From Methanocaldococcus sp. (GTDB lineage Archaea > AGJL01 > Methanococci > Methanococcales > Methanocaldococcaceae), in contig NZ_JACCLX010000016.1 in assembly GCF_024490875.1 (NCBI RefSeq), forward strand, positions 84,663 to 148,662: a DNA stretch of 64,000 nt, written 5' to 3'. The notes under the pieces were generated by a model. The model made no database searches. It saw only the letters and a program-made list of their open reading frames with translations, and had not been told where the DNA came from. The first letter of the stretch is position 1. Every line of letters begins with the position of its first letter. Positions 26,028 to 35,981 of this stretch are shown in pieces. Both the position numbers and the translations under genes were made by a program.

Positions 26028-27629
26028 ATGATACTATTGGAAGTAAATAATGTAACAAAAAAGTTTGGAGATAAGGTAGTTTTAAAAAATATTTCATTTA
26101 AATTGGAGGAAGGAGAATCCTTAGGTATATTAGGAAGAAGTGGAGCAGGAAAATCAGTTTTATTACATATGTTAAGAGGTATGGAAGGTTATGAGCCTAC
26201 TGAGGGAAATATTATTTATCATGTCTCATACTGTGAAAAGTGTGGATATGTAGATGTTCCTTCGAAGGCAGGTTCTCCATGTAAAAAGTGTGGAAACACT
26301 CTAAAAAAGATAGATGTAGATTTTTGGAATGATAAAAAATACACATATAATTTAAAAAAGAAAATTGCTATAATGCTTCAAAGAACATTTGCCTTATATG
26401 GAGAGAAAACAGTTATTGAGAATATTTTGGAAGCTTTGTATCAGGCAGGTTATGAAGGAAAAGAGGCTATAAATAAGGCGTTAGAATTAATTAAGATGGT
26501 TAAGTTAGAGCATAGAATTACTCACATTGCAAGAGATTTAAGTGGTGGAGAGAAGCAGAGAGTAGTTTTAGCAAGGCAAATAGCAAAAGAGCCATTTATA
26601 TTTTTAGCAGACGAACCAACAGGAACATTAGACCCTCAAACTGCTAAGTTAGTTCATAAGGCATTAAAAGATTTAGTTATAAATAACAATATAAGTTTAA
26701 TTTTAACTTCACACTGGCCAGAAGTTATTGCTGAATTAACAGAGAGGGCTATTTGGTTAGATAAAGGAGAAATTATAATGGAAGGTACATCAGAGGAAGT
26801 TTATAATAAATTTATGGAATCTGTAAAAGAGTTCCAAAAACCAAAAGTTGAAATAGAAATTAAAGAAGATATTATAAAATTGGAGCATATATCTAAACAC
26901 TACTGTTCAGTTGAAAGAGGTGTTATTAAAGCTGTAGATGATGTAACACTCAATATAAGAGAAAACGAAATATTTGGAATAGTTGGGACAAGTGGGGCTG
27001 GAAAAACAACATTGGCAAAAATTATTGCAGGAGTTCTTCCACCATCAAAAGGAAAGTATTGGTTTAGAGTAGGAGATGAATGGGTAGATATGACAAAGCC
27101 CGGATTAAATGGAAGAGGTAGAGCTAAGAGATATATTGGAATATTATTCCAAGAGTATGCATTGTATCCTCATAGAACTATATTGGAGAACTTAACAGAG
27201 GCAATAGGTTTAGAACTACCAGACGAATTTGCAAGAATGAAGGCAGTTTATACTTTAACTTCAGTTGGATTTAGTGAAGAGGAGGCTGAGGAAATCTTAG
27301 ATAAGTATCCTAATGAATTGAGTGTTGGAGAAAGGCATAGATGTGCTTTAGCGCAAGTTTTAATAAAGGAGCCAAGAGTTGTTATATTAGATGAGCCAAC
27401 AGGAACTATGGACCCTATAACAAGAAATATAGTTGCAGAATCCATCTTAAAATCAAGAATTGAGTTAGAGCAAACATATATTATAGTTTCTCACGATATG
27501 GATTTCGTATTAAATGTTTGTGATAGAGCCGGGTTAATGAGAAATGGTAAATTAATCAAAGTAGGAAAGCCAGAAGAAATTGTTCCATTATTAACTAAAG
27601 AAGAAAAACAAGAGATGTTCAATAAGTAA
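26028..27629 (+). CDS. atwA: Methyl-coenzyme M reductase activation component A2 (ABC ATPase)
   Basis: AtwA is a soluble ATPase needed for the ATP-dependent reductive activation of methyl-CoM reductase. Two ABC domains are visible over 533 residues: Walker [13 protein letters not shown] (about 36-47) with signature LSGGEKQR and Walker [10 protein letters not shown], then a second Walker [13 protein letters not shown] with signature LSVGERHR and VVILDEPTG. Between Walker A and signature of the first domain is a four-cysteine insert (CEKCGYVD and CKKCG) that resembles a zinc ribbon. No membrane segment is present, as known for this family. It is the last gene of the PII-like/UPF0251 run; 196 bases of AT-rich DNA without clear features separate it from proS. 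Confidence 0.93.
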   Translation: MILLEVNNVTKKFGDKVVLKNISFKLEEGESLGILGRSGAGKSVLLHMLRGMEGYEPTEGNIIYHVSYCEKCGYVDVPSKAGSPCKKCGNTLKKIDVDFWNDKKYTYNLKKKIAIMLQRTFALYGEKTVIENILEALYQAGYEGKEAINKALELIKMVKLEHRITHIARDLSGGEKQRVVLARQIAKEPFIFLADEPTGTLDPQTAKLVHKALKDLVINNNISLILTSHWPEVIAELTERAIWLDKGEIIMEGTSEEVYNKFMESVKEFQKPKVEIEIKEDIIKLEHISKHYCSVERGVIKAVDDVTLNIRENEIFGIVGTSGAGKTTLAKIIAGVLPPSKGKYWFRVGDEWVDMTKPGLNGRGRAKRYIGILFQEYALYPHRTILENLTEAIGLELPDEFARMKAVYTLTSVGFSEEEAEEILDKYPNELSVGERHRCALAQVLIKEPRVVILDEPTGTMDPITRNIVAESILKSRIELEQTYIIVSHDMDFVLNVCDRAGLMRNGKLIKVGKPEEIVPLLTKEEKQEMFNK

Positions 27630-27837
27630 AATTTAAGTTTAGAATTTTTATTAACTTTAATTATTTATATTAGTTTATGTAATGTTTTATAAATTGTTAA
27701 ACTAAAAACCTAACAAATATTTTTAAAATTTTACATAAATCTTAAATTTTAAGTTCATTTTTGTTTAATATTGTAAGCCATTATTTATTGTCTTTTTTTA
27801 AAAAAGCAAAAAAATTTTTATTAAAATGGGTGATAGT

Positions 27838-29205
27838 TTGGAATTTTCGGAGTGGTATTCTGAAATACTGGAAAAGGCAGGAATTTATGATGTTAGATAT
27901 CCAATAAAAGGATGTGGAATTTATCTACCTTATGGATTTAAAATCAGAAAATATACATTTGAAATAATTAGGGATTTGTTAGATAAAAGTGGGCATGAGG
28001 AAGTTTTATTCCCATTGTTAATTCCAGAAAATCTATTGGCTAAAGAAGGAGAGCATATAAAAGGATTTGAAGATGAGGTTTATTGGGTAACTCATGGAGG
28101 AAAGAATCCATTAGATGTTAAATTAGCATTAAGACCTACATCTGAAACTGCAATATACTATATGATGAAACTTTGGGTAAAGGTTCATACTGACTTACCT
28201 ATAAAAATTTATCAAATTGTCAATACTTTTAGATATGAAACAAAGCACACAAGGCCTTTAATTAGATTGAGAGAAATAATGACTTTTAAAGAGGCACATA
28301 CAGCACATTCTACAAAAGAAGAGGCAGAGAATCAAATTAAAGAAGCAATATCAATTTATAAAAAATTCTTTGACACCTTAGGAATTCCATACTTAATTTC
28401 AAAGAGACCAGAATGGGACAAATTTCCAGGGGCAGAATATACAGTTGCCTTCGATACTATATTCCCAGACGGTAGAGCGATGCAAATAGCAACAGTTCAT
28501 AATTTAGGGCAGAATTTTTCAAGGACTTTTGAAATTATATTTGAAACTCCAACAGGAGATAAGGATTATGCTTATCAAACCTGCTATGGTATTTCAGATA
28601 GAGTTATTGCTTCAATTATAGCAATACACGGAGATGAAAAAGGATTAATTCTACCCCCAATAGTAGCACCAATACAAATAGTTATAGTCCCATTAATCTT
28701 TAAAGGACAGGAAGATTTAGTTTTAAATAAGGCAGAAGAGATTTATAAAAGATTAAAAGATAAGTATAGAGTTTATATTGATGACAGAGATATAAGACCT
28801 GGAAGAAAGTTTAATGATTGGGAAATAAAGGGAGTGCCTTTGAGAATTGAAATAGGCCCAAAAGATATTGAAAATAAAAAAATAACTCTATTTAGAAGAG
28901 ATACTATGGAGAAGTTCCAAGTAGATGAGTCACAATTAGAAAATGTTATAGAAAAAACTTTAAATAATATTATGGAAAACATTAAAAATATATCTTGGAA
29001 AAAATTTGAAAACTTTATAACAATTATGGATAGTTTAGATACTGATAAAATTAAAGAAATACTTTCTCAAAGAAAAGGAATAATATTAATCCCATTTAAT
29101 GAAGAAATTTATAATGAAAAACTTGAAGAAAAGGTGGAAGCAACTATTTTAGGAGAAACTGAATATAAAGGAAATAAGTATATTGCAATAGCTAAAACTT
29201 ATTAA
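27838..29205 (+). CDS. proS: Prolyl-tRNA synthetase
   Basis: This class II synthetase charges tRNA-Pro. The 455-residue sequence shows motif 1 ([16 protein letters not shown]), motif 2 ([28 protein letters not shown]), motif 3 ([18 protein letters not shown]), an anticodon-binding domain with [29 protein letters not shown], and the archaeal/eukaryotic-type C-terminal domain ending in AKTY. I start at the TTG at 27838 because GGTGATAGT precedes it; the ATG at 27826 is partly inside that site. This enzyme type in M. jannaschii was reported to activate cysteine in vitro, although Cys-tRNA is made by the SepRS route. Confidence 0.95.
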   Translation: MEFSEWYSEILEKAGIYDVRYPIKGCGIYLPYGFKIRKYTFEIIRDLLDKSGHEEVLFPLLIPENLLAKEGEHIKGFEDEVYWVTHGGKNPLDVKLALRPTSETAIYYMMKLWVKVHTDLPIKIYQIVNTFRYETKHTRPLIRLREIMTFKEAHTAHSTKEEAENQIKEAISIYKKFFDTLGIPYLISKRPEWDKFPGAEYTVAFDTIFPDGRAMQIATVHNLGQNFSRTFEIIFETPTGDKDYAYQTCYGISDRVIASIIAIHGDEKGLILPPIVAPIQIVIVPLIFKGQEDLVLNKAEEIYKRLKDKYRVYIDDRDIRPGRKFNDWEIKGVPLRIEIGPKDIENKKITLFRRDTMEKFQVDESQLENVIEKTLNNIMENIKNISWKKFENFITIMDSLDTDKIKEILSQRKGIILIPFNEEIYNEKLEEKVEATILGETEYKGNKYIAIAKTY

Positions 29206-29296
29206 TTTATTTTTATTTTAAATACTTATTATATAATATATTTACTTTTAATAGAATAATTAATGTTAATTAATTATTAATATTTAAGGTGAAAAA

Positions 29297-29968
29297 ATGG
29301 AACCTTTAAAAGGAACGACTACTGTTGGTTTAATTTGTGATGATGCTGTAATATTGGCAACTGACAAAAGAGCATCTATGGGTAATTTAGTAGCGGATAA
29401 AAATGCTAAAAAATTATATAAAATAGATGATTATATTGCAATAACAATTGCTGGTAGTGTTGGAGATGCACAGGCAATAGTTAGAATGTTATCAGCTGAA
29501 GCAAGATTATATAAAATGAGAACAGGCAAATATATTTCTCCATTAGCGTGTGCTACATTATTAAGTAATATACTACATTCAAGTAGATACTTCCCTTTTT
29601 TAACACAAATAATTATTGGAGGCTATGATTTGACTGATGGGCCTAAATTATTTTCATTAGATCCATTAGGAGGGATGAATGAAGAAACTAATTTTATTGC
29701 CACAGGTTCAGGTTCTCCTATTGCTTATGGAGTTTTAGAGGCAGAATATGAAAAAGATATGTCTGTTGAAGATGGATTAAAATTAGCAGTAAAAGCATTA
29801 AAATCTGCTATGGAGAGAGATGCTTATTCAGGTAATGGAATATCATTAGCTGTAATAACGAAAGAGGGTGTAAAAATATTGGAAGATGACGAAGTTGAAA
29901 AAATTTTAAAAAAAATACAAACAAAATCTAAAAAATCTACAAAAAGAAGTAGAAAAAAAAGTAAATAA
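29297..29968 (+). CDS. psmB: Proteasome beta subunit
   Basis: The 20S proteasome beta subunit is the N-terminal threonine protease of the archaeal proteasome. A six-residue propeptide (MEPLKG) precedes the mature start TTTVGLI, and the active-site context DKRASMGN (Asp17 and Lys33 equivalents) and later [11 protein letters not shown] are present. The C-terminus is an unusually basic tail (about the last 20 residues, ending TKRSRKKSK), where it extends beyond the fold. GGTGAAAAA precedes the ATG. No alpha subunit gene is in the window. Confidence 0.97.
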   Translation: MEPLKGTTTVGLICDDAVILATDKRASMGNLVADKNAKKLYKIDDYIAITIAGSVGDAQAIVRMLSAEARLYKMRTGKYISPLACATLLSNILHSSRYFPFLTQIIIGGYDLTDGPKLFSLDPLGGMNEETNFIATGSGSPIAYGVLEAEYEKDMSVEDGLKLAVKALKSAMERDAYSGNGISLAVITKEGVKILEDDEVEKILKKIQTKSKKSTKRSRKKSK

Positions 29969-30096
29969 AATTTAATTTTAATTCTATTTTTATATATTTT
30001 AATTTTAGAGTCTTTTATGTAATCTAAAATTTAATTTTTTATCATTTTTGTTTTAAATTAATTTAAAAGTTTTAAAATTTTAGGAGGAGGATTATT

Positions 30097-32001
30097 TTGC
30101 CAGCAGAAGAAATTTTAGAAAATATAAAAAAAGAAATAATAAAAAAATCTCCAAAAGGCGCAAAAATAGTCGATGTTCAATTTGAGGGACCTGAAGTAGT
30201 TATTTATGTAAAAAATCCAGAAATCTTTACGAATGAAATTATAAAAAATCTCGCTAAGGATTTAAGAAAAAGAATTTCAATTAGACCAGATCCATCTGTT
30301 TTAGTGGAACCAGAAATTGCCAAAAAGAAAATTTTAGAAATAGTTCCCGAAGAGGCGGAAATAACAAACTTTGTTTTTGATGCAAACACTGGAGAGGTTA
30401 TAATAGAATCAAAAAAACCTGGATTAGTTATAGGTAAAGAAGGTAAAACATTAGAAATGATTAAAAAAGCAATAAGATGGGCTCCTAAACCCGTAAGAAC
30501 TCCACCAATTCAATCTGAAACAATTAAAGCAATTAGAGCAACATTATATAGAGAAAGGGATGAAATTAAAGAAATTTTAAGAAGAATTGGAAGAAGGATT
30601 CATAGAGATGTCATTGTTAGAGGAGATTACTGGATAAGAGTTTCTTTTTTAGGTGGAGCGAGAGAGGTTGGACGATCTTGTCTATATGTTCAAACACCAG
30701 ATACGAGAGTATTAATTGACTGTGGAATTAATGTTGCCTGTGAAGATAAAGCATTTCCTTATTTTGATGCTCCAGAATTTTCAATTGAAGATTTAGACGC
30801 TGTTATAGTTACTCATGCCCATTTAGACCATTGTGGCTTTGTTCCAGGATTATTTAGATACGGTTATGACGGTCCAGTATATTGTACAAGGCCTACAAGA
30901 GACTTAATGACTTTATTACAAAAAGATTATTTAGAAATAGCTAAAAAAGAAGGTAAAGATGTTCCTTATACATCTAAGGACATAAAAACATGCGTTAAGC
31001 ATACTATTCCAATTGATTATGGTGTTACAACAGATATTAGCCCTACAATAAAACTAACTTTACATAATGCAGGGCATGTTTTAGGTTCAGCCATAGCTCA
31101 TTTGCATTTTGGAGAGGGGTTGTATAATTTAGCATATACTGGAGATATTAAGTTTGAGACTTCAAGGTTGTTAGAACCAGCAGTTTGTCAATTTCCAAGA
31201 TTAGAGACATTAATTATAGAATCTACTTATGGGGCATATGATGATGTTCTTCCAGAGAGGGAAGTTGCTGAAAGAGAGTTGTTAAAAGTTGTTAGTGAAG
31301 TAACAGACAAAGGAGGAAAGGTATTAATTCCTGTTTTTGGTGTAGGTAGGGCTCAGGAATTGATGTTAGTTTTAGAAGAAGGATACAATCAAGGAATTTT
31401 TAATGCTCCTGTGTATTTAGATGGAATGATCTGGGAGGCAACTGCTATACATACAGCATATCCTGAATATTTATCAAAAGAGATGAGGCAAAAAATATTC
31501 CACGAGGGGGATAACCCATTCTTATCAGAAGTTTTTAAAAAAGTAGGAAGTACTAATGAAAGAAGGAGAATTATTGATAGTGACGAACCTTGTATAATAT
31601 TAGCCACTTCTGGAATGCTAACAGGAGGACCAAGTGTTGAATATCTAAAAAACTTAGCTCCTGACGAGAAAAATGCAATAATATTTGTAGGTTATCAAGC
31701 AGAAGGAACTTTAGGTAGAAAAGTTCAGAGAGGTTGGAAGGAAATTCCTATAGTTACAAGAAATGGTAAAACAAAATCAATTCCAATAAATTTACAAGTT
31801 TATACTATTGAAGGATTCTCTGGTCATTGTGATAGGAAGCAGTTAATTAAATACATTAGAAAAGTAAAACCATCTCCAGAAAAGGTTATTATGGTTCATG
31901 GAGAAGAAAGAAAGTGTTTAGATTTTGCAGATACTGTTAGAAGATTATTTAAAAAACAAACCTATGTTCCAATGAATTTAGATGTAATAAGGGTTAAATA
32001 A
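30097..32001 (+). CDS. fttA: aCPSF1/FttA: KH-domain beta-CASP ribonuclease, transcription terminator
   Basis: Archaeal CPSF1 cleaves RNA 3' ends and terminates transcription. The 634-residue sequence has two N-terminal KH-like segments, the second with VIGKEGKTLEMIKKA (about 110-124), then the metallo-beta-lactamase core with THAHLDHCGF (HxHxDH, about 246-251) and a beta-CASP domain ending HGEERKCLDFA. The gene starts with TTG at 30097 behind the very strong GGAGGAGG site. All metal-ligand motifs are intact. The upstream 128 bases hold only AT-rich promoter-like DNA. Together with the downstream methyltransferase gene, 25 bases on, it may form an operon. Confidence 0.95.
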   Translation: MPAEEILENIKKEIIKKSPKGAKIVDVQFEGPEVVIYVKNPEIFTNEIIKNLAKDLRKRISIRPDPSVLVEPEIAKKKILEIVPEEAEITNFVFDANTGEVIIESKKPGLVIGKEGKTLEMIKKAIRWAPKPVRTPPIQSETIKAIRATLYRERDEIKEILRRIGRRIHRDVIVRGDYWIRVSFLGGAREVGRSCLYVQTPDTRVLIDCGINVACEDKAFPYFDAPEFSIEDLDAVIVTHAHLDHCGFVPGLFRYGYDGPVYCTRPTRDLMTLLQKDYLEIAKKEGKDVPYTSKDIKTCVKHTIPIDYGVTTDISPTIKLTLHNAGHVLGSAIAHLHFGEGLYNLAYTGDIKFETSRLLEPAVCQFPRLETLIIESTYGAYDDVLPEREVAERELLKVVSEVTDKGGKVLIPVFGVGRAQELMLVLEEGYNQGIFNAPVYLDGMIWEATAIHTAYPEYLSKEMRQKIFHEGDNPFLSEVFKKVGSTNERRRIIDSDEPCIILATSGMLTGGPSVEYLKNLAPDEKNAIIFVGYQAEGTLGRKVQRGWKEIPIVTRNGKTKSIPINLQVYTIEGFSGHCDRKQLIKYIRKVKPSPEKVIMVHGEERKCLDFADTVRRLFKKQTYVPMNLDVIRVK

Positions 32002-32026
32002 ATCTTTTAAATAAGAGGGTTCTCCT

Positions 32027-32806
32027 ATGAAGTTAAAATTAAAAGTTCCTCAATGGCACTATTCACTAATAACTGATTATGAAAGATTATCTATTTTTAA
32101 AAAAGTTATAGAAAAGGCAGTTGATTCAGATGATGTTGTTTTTGATTTAGGAACAGGTAGTGGAATACTGGCAATGATAGCGGCAAGAAAGGCTCGAAAG
32201 GTTTATGCTATTGAACTCGACCCCTTTACTTATGATTATGCAAGAGAAAATATATCTATCAATAAATTTGAAAATATAGATATTATTGAGGGAGATGCAA
32301 TAACTTACAACTTTAATGAAAAGACAGATGTAGTTATTGCAGAACTTTTAGACACTGCCTTAATCACTGAACCACAAGTTAAAGTTATAAACTCAATTAT
32401 TGAGAGAGATTTATTAAAAAAAGATGGAAAAATAATTCCTAATAAGGTTATCAATACTATACAACTTGTAGAATCTAAAATGACTCACATTTATTATGAT
32501 GAAGAAATTGAATCAGAAGAAGTTTCTAAAGAAGTTGTTTATGAGGAAGTAGATTTTTATAAAATAAATTCTTTAAAGGTAAATTACACTTTAAAATTAA
32601 ATTTAGAGAAAAACTGTAAAAATTTGGGGATAAAGTTAAGAACTTATACAATATTAGATTCTGAAAATATAGCAGGACAGACACCAATGTTAAATCCTCC
32701 ATTAGTAATTCCACTAAATAAAAATGCAGATAAAGGAATTGTAAAAATAAATTTATCTTATAAAAGAGGAGGAGACTTAGAGAGTATAAAAGTAAGATTA
32801 CTGTGA
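32027..32806 (+). CDS. SAM-dependent methyltransferase (PRMT/PrmA-like fold)
   Basis: The 259-residue protein has the motif I VVFDLGTGSGILAMIAARKARKVYAIELDP (about 38-67), motif II-like VVIAELLDTAL (about 102-112), and a beta-rich C-terminal part. The AELLDTAL region resembles the E-loop of protein arginine methyltransferases, which suggests a protein substrate, but the diagnostic second glutamate loop is not certain. Its TGA overlaps the ribosome site of the next gene, so it is coupled to the DUF447 gene. Substrate unknown. Confidence 0.75.
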   Translation: MKLKLKVPQWHYSLITDYERLSIFKKVIEKAVDSDDVVFDLGTGSGILAMIAARKARKVYAIELDPFTYDYARENISINKFENIDIIEGDAITYNFNEKTDVVIAELLDTALITEPQVKVINSIIERDLLKKDGKIIPNKVINTIQLVESKMTHIYYDEEIESEEVSKEVVYEEVDFYKINSLKVNYTLKLNLEKNCKNLGIKLRTYTILDSENIAGQTPMLNPPLVIPLNKNADKGIVKINLSYKRGGDLESIKVRLL

Positions 32807-32811
32807 TATTT

Positions 32812-33408
32812 ATGATATATGAGGTAGTAATTGCCACAAAAAAAGATGATAAAGATAATAAAGCCCCTATTGGAATTTATTTTAAAGATAATAAAATTAT
32901 TATGCATCTTTTTTATGGTTCTCATACATACTATAATCTTCTAACTGAGAATTACTTTTCAGTTAATGTTGTTCATCCTATTGAGTTAGTTAAGGCAGTT
33001 TTAGAAGATGAAGATGACTATTTATATTACAATAATAAAATCAAAAGTAAAATCCCTTATCTAAAAAATTCATACTATGTAATTTTTTGTAAAGTAATTA
33101 GTAGAAAGTTTATTGAAAAAAATGATATTTTTGGCAAAAGTAAGATGATGATAGTAGAGGGAGAGGAGATAGATAGAGTTTATTTAAACAATCTTCCAAA
33201 ACCTTACAATAGGGCTGATGGTTTATTAGTAGAGATGGCTGTTATATATTCAAGATTAACAAATAAAAATGTAAAATTAAATGAGAAAGATAAAAAGGAA
33301 TTTATAAATGATTTAAATAAATATTTTTCAATAATTAAAAAAGTTGGTGGTTTAGAACATAAAAAATTGGCTGAAATAATGTTAAAAGAAATTTATAATT
33401 TAAAATAA
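32812..33408 (+). CDS. DUF447-family protein (FMN-binding split-barrel type)
   Basis: The 198-residue protein begins at the ATG at 32812, preceded by GTGAT that includes the stop of the upstream gene; a GTG nine bases earlier is a weaker choice. The N-terminal part IYEVVIATKKDDKDNKAPIG and the segment TENYFSVNVVHPIELVKAV match the archaeal DUF447 family, which is related to FMN-binding split barrels. The middle FNRADGLLVEMAVIYSRL-like segment (residues about 136-152 here) is a helix typical of the family. Function is not established. It converges on aroD, with nine bases between stops. Confidence 0.7.
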   Translation: MIYEVVIATKKDDKDNKAPIGIYFKDNKIIMHLFYGSHTYYNLLTENYFSVNVVHPIELVKAVLEDEDDYLYYNNKIKSKIPYLKNSYYVIFCKVISRKFIEKNDIFGKSKMMIVEGEEIDRVYLNNLPKPYNRADGLLVEMAVIYSRLTNKNVKLNEKDKKEFINDLNKYFSIIKKVGGLEHKKLAEIMLKEIYNLK

Positions 33409-33417
33409 AATTTAAGA

Positions 33418-34080
33418 TTATTTTAAATCCATTAACTCCCAAATCTTTTTTAATGTAAAAATATCTATTTGCCCTGGTGCTGAACTCTTTCCTTTATAGG
33501 ATGCAAAAGTGAGTATTGAACCAAAATAAACCCCTAATATTCTCGTTATCTTTCCTTTTTCTCCCATTCCAATACCTATAACTCTTCCAGAATATTTATT
33601 TATAACCTCTAAAATATTCAAAATATCATCTTTGTTATTTGCCATTGTTGCGAACTTCGCTATATCTCCAATTTTTAAAGATTCCTCTACAATATTGATT
33701 AATCTATCTTTGGAGGGAGTTTTATCAAAATCGTGATATGAAACAATTATTTTCGTTTTTGAATTTATTTCATCTCTAAAATTTACAATTTCTTTATTTT
33801 TTTGCTCTCTCAATTCAATATCAACATATTTAGCATTGCATTCTATCGCTTTTTTTATCAACATTAATCTTTTTTCATTATCTTCTTTCCAATATCCACC
33901 TTCCCAGTCTGGTCTAACTGTTATTATGCAAGGATATTTAGCGAGTTTTTTTATATCTTTTTCATTAACATTTTCCATAAAATCTATTCTAAACTCTACT
34001 AAATCAGCAATTTTTAGATATTCCTCTGCTTTTTTTATTGCTTCATTTATATTATTTTCAACAACTGGAAGGCATATCAT
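33418..34080 (-). CDS. aroD: 3-Dehydroquinate dehydratase, type I
   Basis: AroD catalyses the third shikimate step through a Schiff base. The 220-residue sequence has [11 protein letters not shown] (substrate acid ligands, about 32-42), [11 protein letters not shown] with the catalytic histidine (about 123), and the Schiff-base lysine in DIAKFATM (about 147-149). The C-terminal APGQ (about 206) is also conserved in the family. It starts with ATG behind AGGTTGAG. It lies beside the restriction-modification cluster, divergent from hsdM, with 140 bases between the two starts. Confidence 0.95.
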   Translation of the reverse strand: MICLPVVENNINEAIKKAEEYLKIADLVEFRIDFMENVNEKDIKKLAKYPCIITVRPDWEGGYWKEDNEKRLMLIKKAIECNAKYVDIELREQKNKEIVNFRDEINSKTKIIVSYHDFDKTPSKDRLINIVEESLKIGDIAKFATMANNKDDILNILEVINKYSGRVIGIGMGEKGKITRILGVYFGSILTFASYKGKSSAPGQIDIFTLKKIWELMDLK

Positions 34081-34153
34081 ATTCTCAACCTTTGACCTTC
34101 TACTATAAATAAGAATTTTAAATTATATAACTTTAATTTTATTAATCGTAAGG

Positions 34154-34203
34154 TTTATATAGGAGAAAACATAACAGGTAGATACATTTAATTTAATCTA
34201 CCT
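34154..34203 (+). promoter_or_regulatory. hsdM promoter with overlapping inverted repeat
   Basis: TTTATATA (34154-34161), a perfect box A, predicts transcription start near 34184. An inverted repeat AGGTAGAT (34176-34183) / ATCTACCT (34196-34203), eight perfect pairs with a 12-base spacer, covers that point and the leader. The arrangement suits an operator that blocks initiation, or a leader hairpin. The hsdM ribosome site GGTGATAAT follows at about 34212. No candidate repressor gene is seen nearby. Confidence 0.6.
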
Positions 34204-34220
34204 AATTGTTGGTGATAATA

Positions 34221-35948
34221 ATGCTTTTAGAATTCGTAGATTTAGATAATTGGGTTAAAAAAAGAGGAAGTATATTGTTTAATAAATTTAAATATGAACC
34301 ATTTACCTTAGAAGAAGCAGATAAAGTTTTAAAAGAAGCTGGGATAGAAGCAGAGAATACAAAAGAACTTTTATCCATATTGAAAAGAAAAGGGATAGTT
34401 ATTGCAAAGAAAGACCCTAAAGATAGAAGAAAAAGATTATATCAGTTTATTAAGTCAGCAAAGAAACCAACAAAAGATGATTTAATTAGAAATTTGAAAT
34501 ATTGTGCAGATTTAATTAGAACAAGTGTAGATTATAAAGTATTATTAGTATTTTTATTTTACAAGGCAGTCAGTGATAAATATCTTTCATTAGTTGAAAA
34601 ATTTGTTAAAGATGGATACTCTAAAACGCAGGCTTATCTAATGTCAAATAGGAGTTATTTAAAGCTCTATGATGAAGATGAAGGAAAATTGTATGTTTGG
34701 CATGAAGTTGTAAAAAGCAGGGAAACAATAATGGAATTAGCAAATGCATTATACAAGATAGCAAATCTTAACGATAACCTTAAAGATTTATCTAAGTTAG
34801 TTGAGGTTTTGGGACTTATTGGGTTTATTAATGAGGACAATATGCATATTTTGGAGGAGTTGGTTAGAGTATATAATGAGATGGACTTTTCAGAGATTGA
34901 CTATGATGCTATTGGAGATGCATATCAATGGATATTATCGTATTTTGCTCCTCAAAAGTGTAAAGAGGGGGAGGTTTATACACCAGTTGAGGTAGTTAGG
35001 TTGATAGTGAATTTGTTGGATATTGAGGAAGATGCTGAGGTTTTAGACCCTGCCTGTGGTAGTGGAACTATGTTAATTGAATCTTATAGATATGTTAAAG
35101 ATAATTATGGAGGTGAGGTTTATCTCTATGGGCAAGAGAGAAATGAAATTATGGCAATTTTGGCAAAGTTGAATTTGATATTACATGGGATTGATAGTGA
35201 AGGCTACGAGATTTATGTGGGGGATAGTTTAAAAAACCCAAAGTTTGGAGAGGTTGATTATACTATTGCTAACCCTCCATGGAATTTAGACGGCTATAAT
35301 GAGAATGTGTTAAAGGAAAATCCGGAGGTTAGAAAGATTTATAATACCTTTGTTAGAGGTGGCTACCCTCCTAAACAATCAGCAGATTGGGCTTGGGTTC
35401 AATTGATGATATATTTTGCAAGGAAAAAGGCAGGAATTGTTTTAGATAATGGGGCATTATTTAGAGGGGGAAAAGAGAAAAAGATAAGGAAGGAAATTGT
35501 TGATAAAGATTTAATTGAGGCAATTATTCTATTACCTGAAAAGTTGTTTTATAATGTTACTGCTCCAGGAATTGTAATGATTCTAAACAAAAATAAGCCA
35601 GAAGAAAGAAAGGGAAAGATTTTATTTATAAATGCATCTTTGGAGTTTGAAAAGCATCCAGATGTTAGGAGATTGAATAGATTAGGTGAGGAGAATATTG
35701 ATAAAATTGTTGAAGTTTATGAAAATTGGGAGGATGTTGAAGGATTTAGTAGGGTTGTTGATTTAGAAGAAATTAGGAAGAATGATTACAATTTAAATGT
35801 AAGTTTATATGTATTCCCTAAGATTGAAGAAGAAGAGATAGACATTGAAGAGGTGTTTAAAGAATTAAAAGATATTGAGAAAGAGGAAAAAGAGGCTGTT
35901 AATGAAGTTATGGGATATGTTGAGGAGATTTTAAAAATCTATAATTAA
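34221..35948 (+). CDS. hsdM: Type I restriction-modification DNA methyltransferase subunit (HsdM)
   Basis: HsdM methylates adenine in the sequence set by HsdS. The 575-residue protein starts at the ATG at 34221, after a perfect GGTGATAAT site; earlier in-frame TTG/GTG codons lie within it. Residues about 1-85 form an added winged-helix-like domain (FTLEEADKVLKEAGIEAENTK onwards), then the HsdM helical N-domain, SAM motif I ILDPACGSGTMLIES-type (here VLDPACGSGTMLIES, about 275) and catalytic NPPWNLDGY (about 352), the N6-adenine type. The last 40 residues are acidic helix. It is the first gene of an RM operon and 33 bases from hsdS. Confidence 0.95.
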   Translation: MLLEFVDLDNWVKKRGSILFNKFKYEPFTLEEADKVLKEAGIEAENTKELLSILKRKGIVIAKKDPKDRRKRLYQFIKSAKKPTKDDLIRNLKYCADLIRTSVDYKVLLVFLFYKAVSDKYLSLVEKFVKDGYSKTQAYLMSNRSYLKLYDEDEGKLYVWHEVVKSRETIMELANALYKIANLNDNLKDLSKLVEVLGLIGFINEDNMHILEELVRVYNEMDFSEIDYDAIGDAYQWILSYFAPQKCKEGEVYTPVEVVRLIVNLLDIEEDAEVLDPACGSGTMLIESYRYVKDNYGGEVYLYGQERNEIMAILAKLNLILHGIDSEGYEIYVGDSLKNPKFGEVDYTIANPPWNLDGYNENVLKENPEVRKIYNTFVRGGYPPKQSADWAWVQLMIYFARKKAGIVLDNGALFRGGKEKKIRKEIVDKDLIEAIILLPEKLFYNVTAPGIVMILNKNKPEERKGKILFINASLEFEKHPDVRRLNRLGEENIDKIVEVYENWEDVEGFSRVVDLEEIRKNDYNLNVSLYVFPKIEEEEIDIEEVFKELKDIEKEEKEAVNEVMGYVEEILKIYN

Positions 35949-35981
35949 ATTTTTTAATTTAATTTTTTTGGAGGGATTTTT

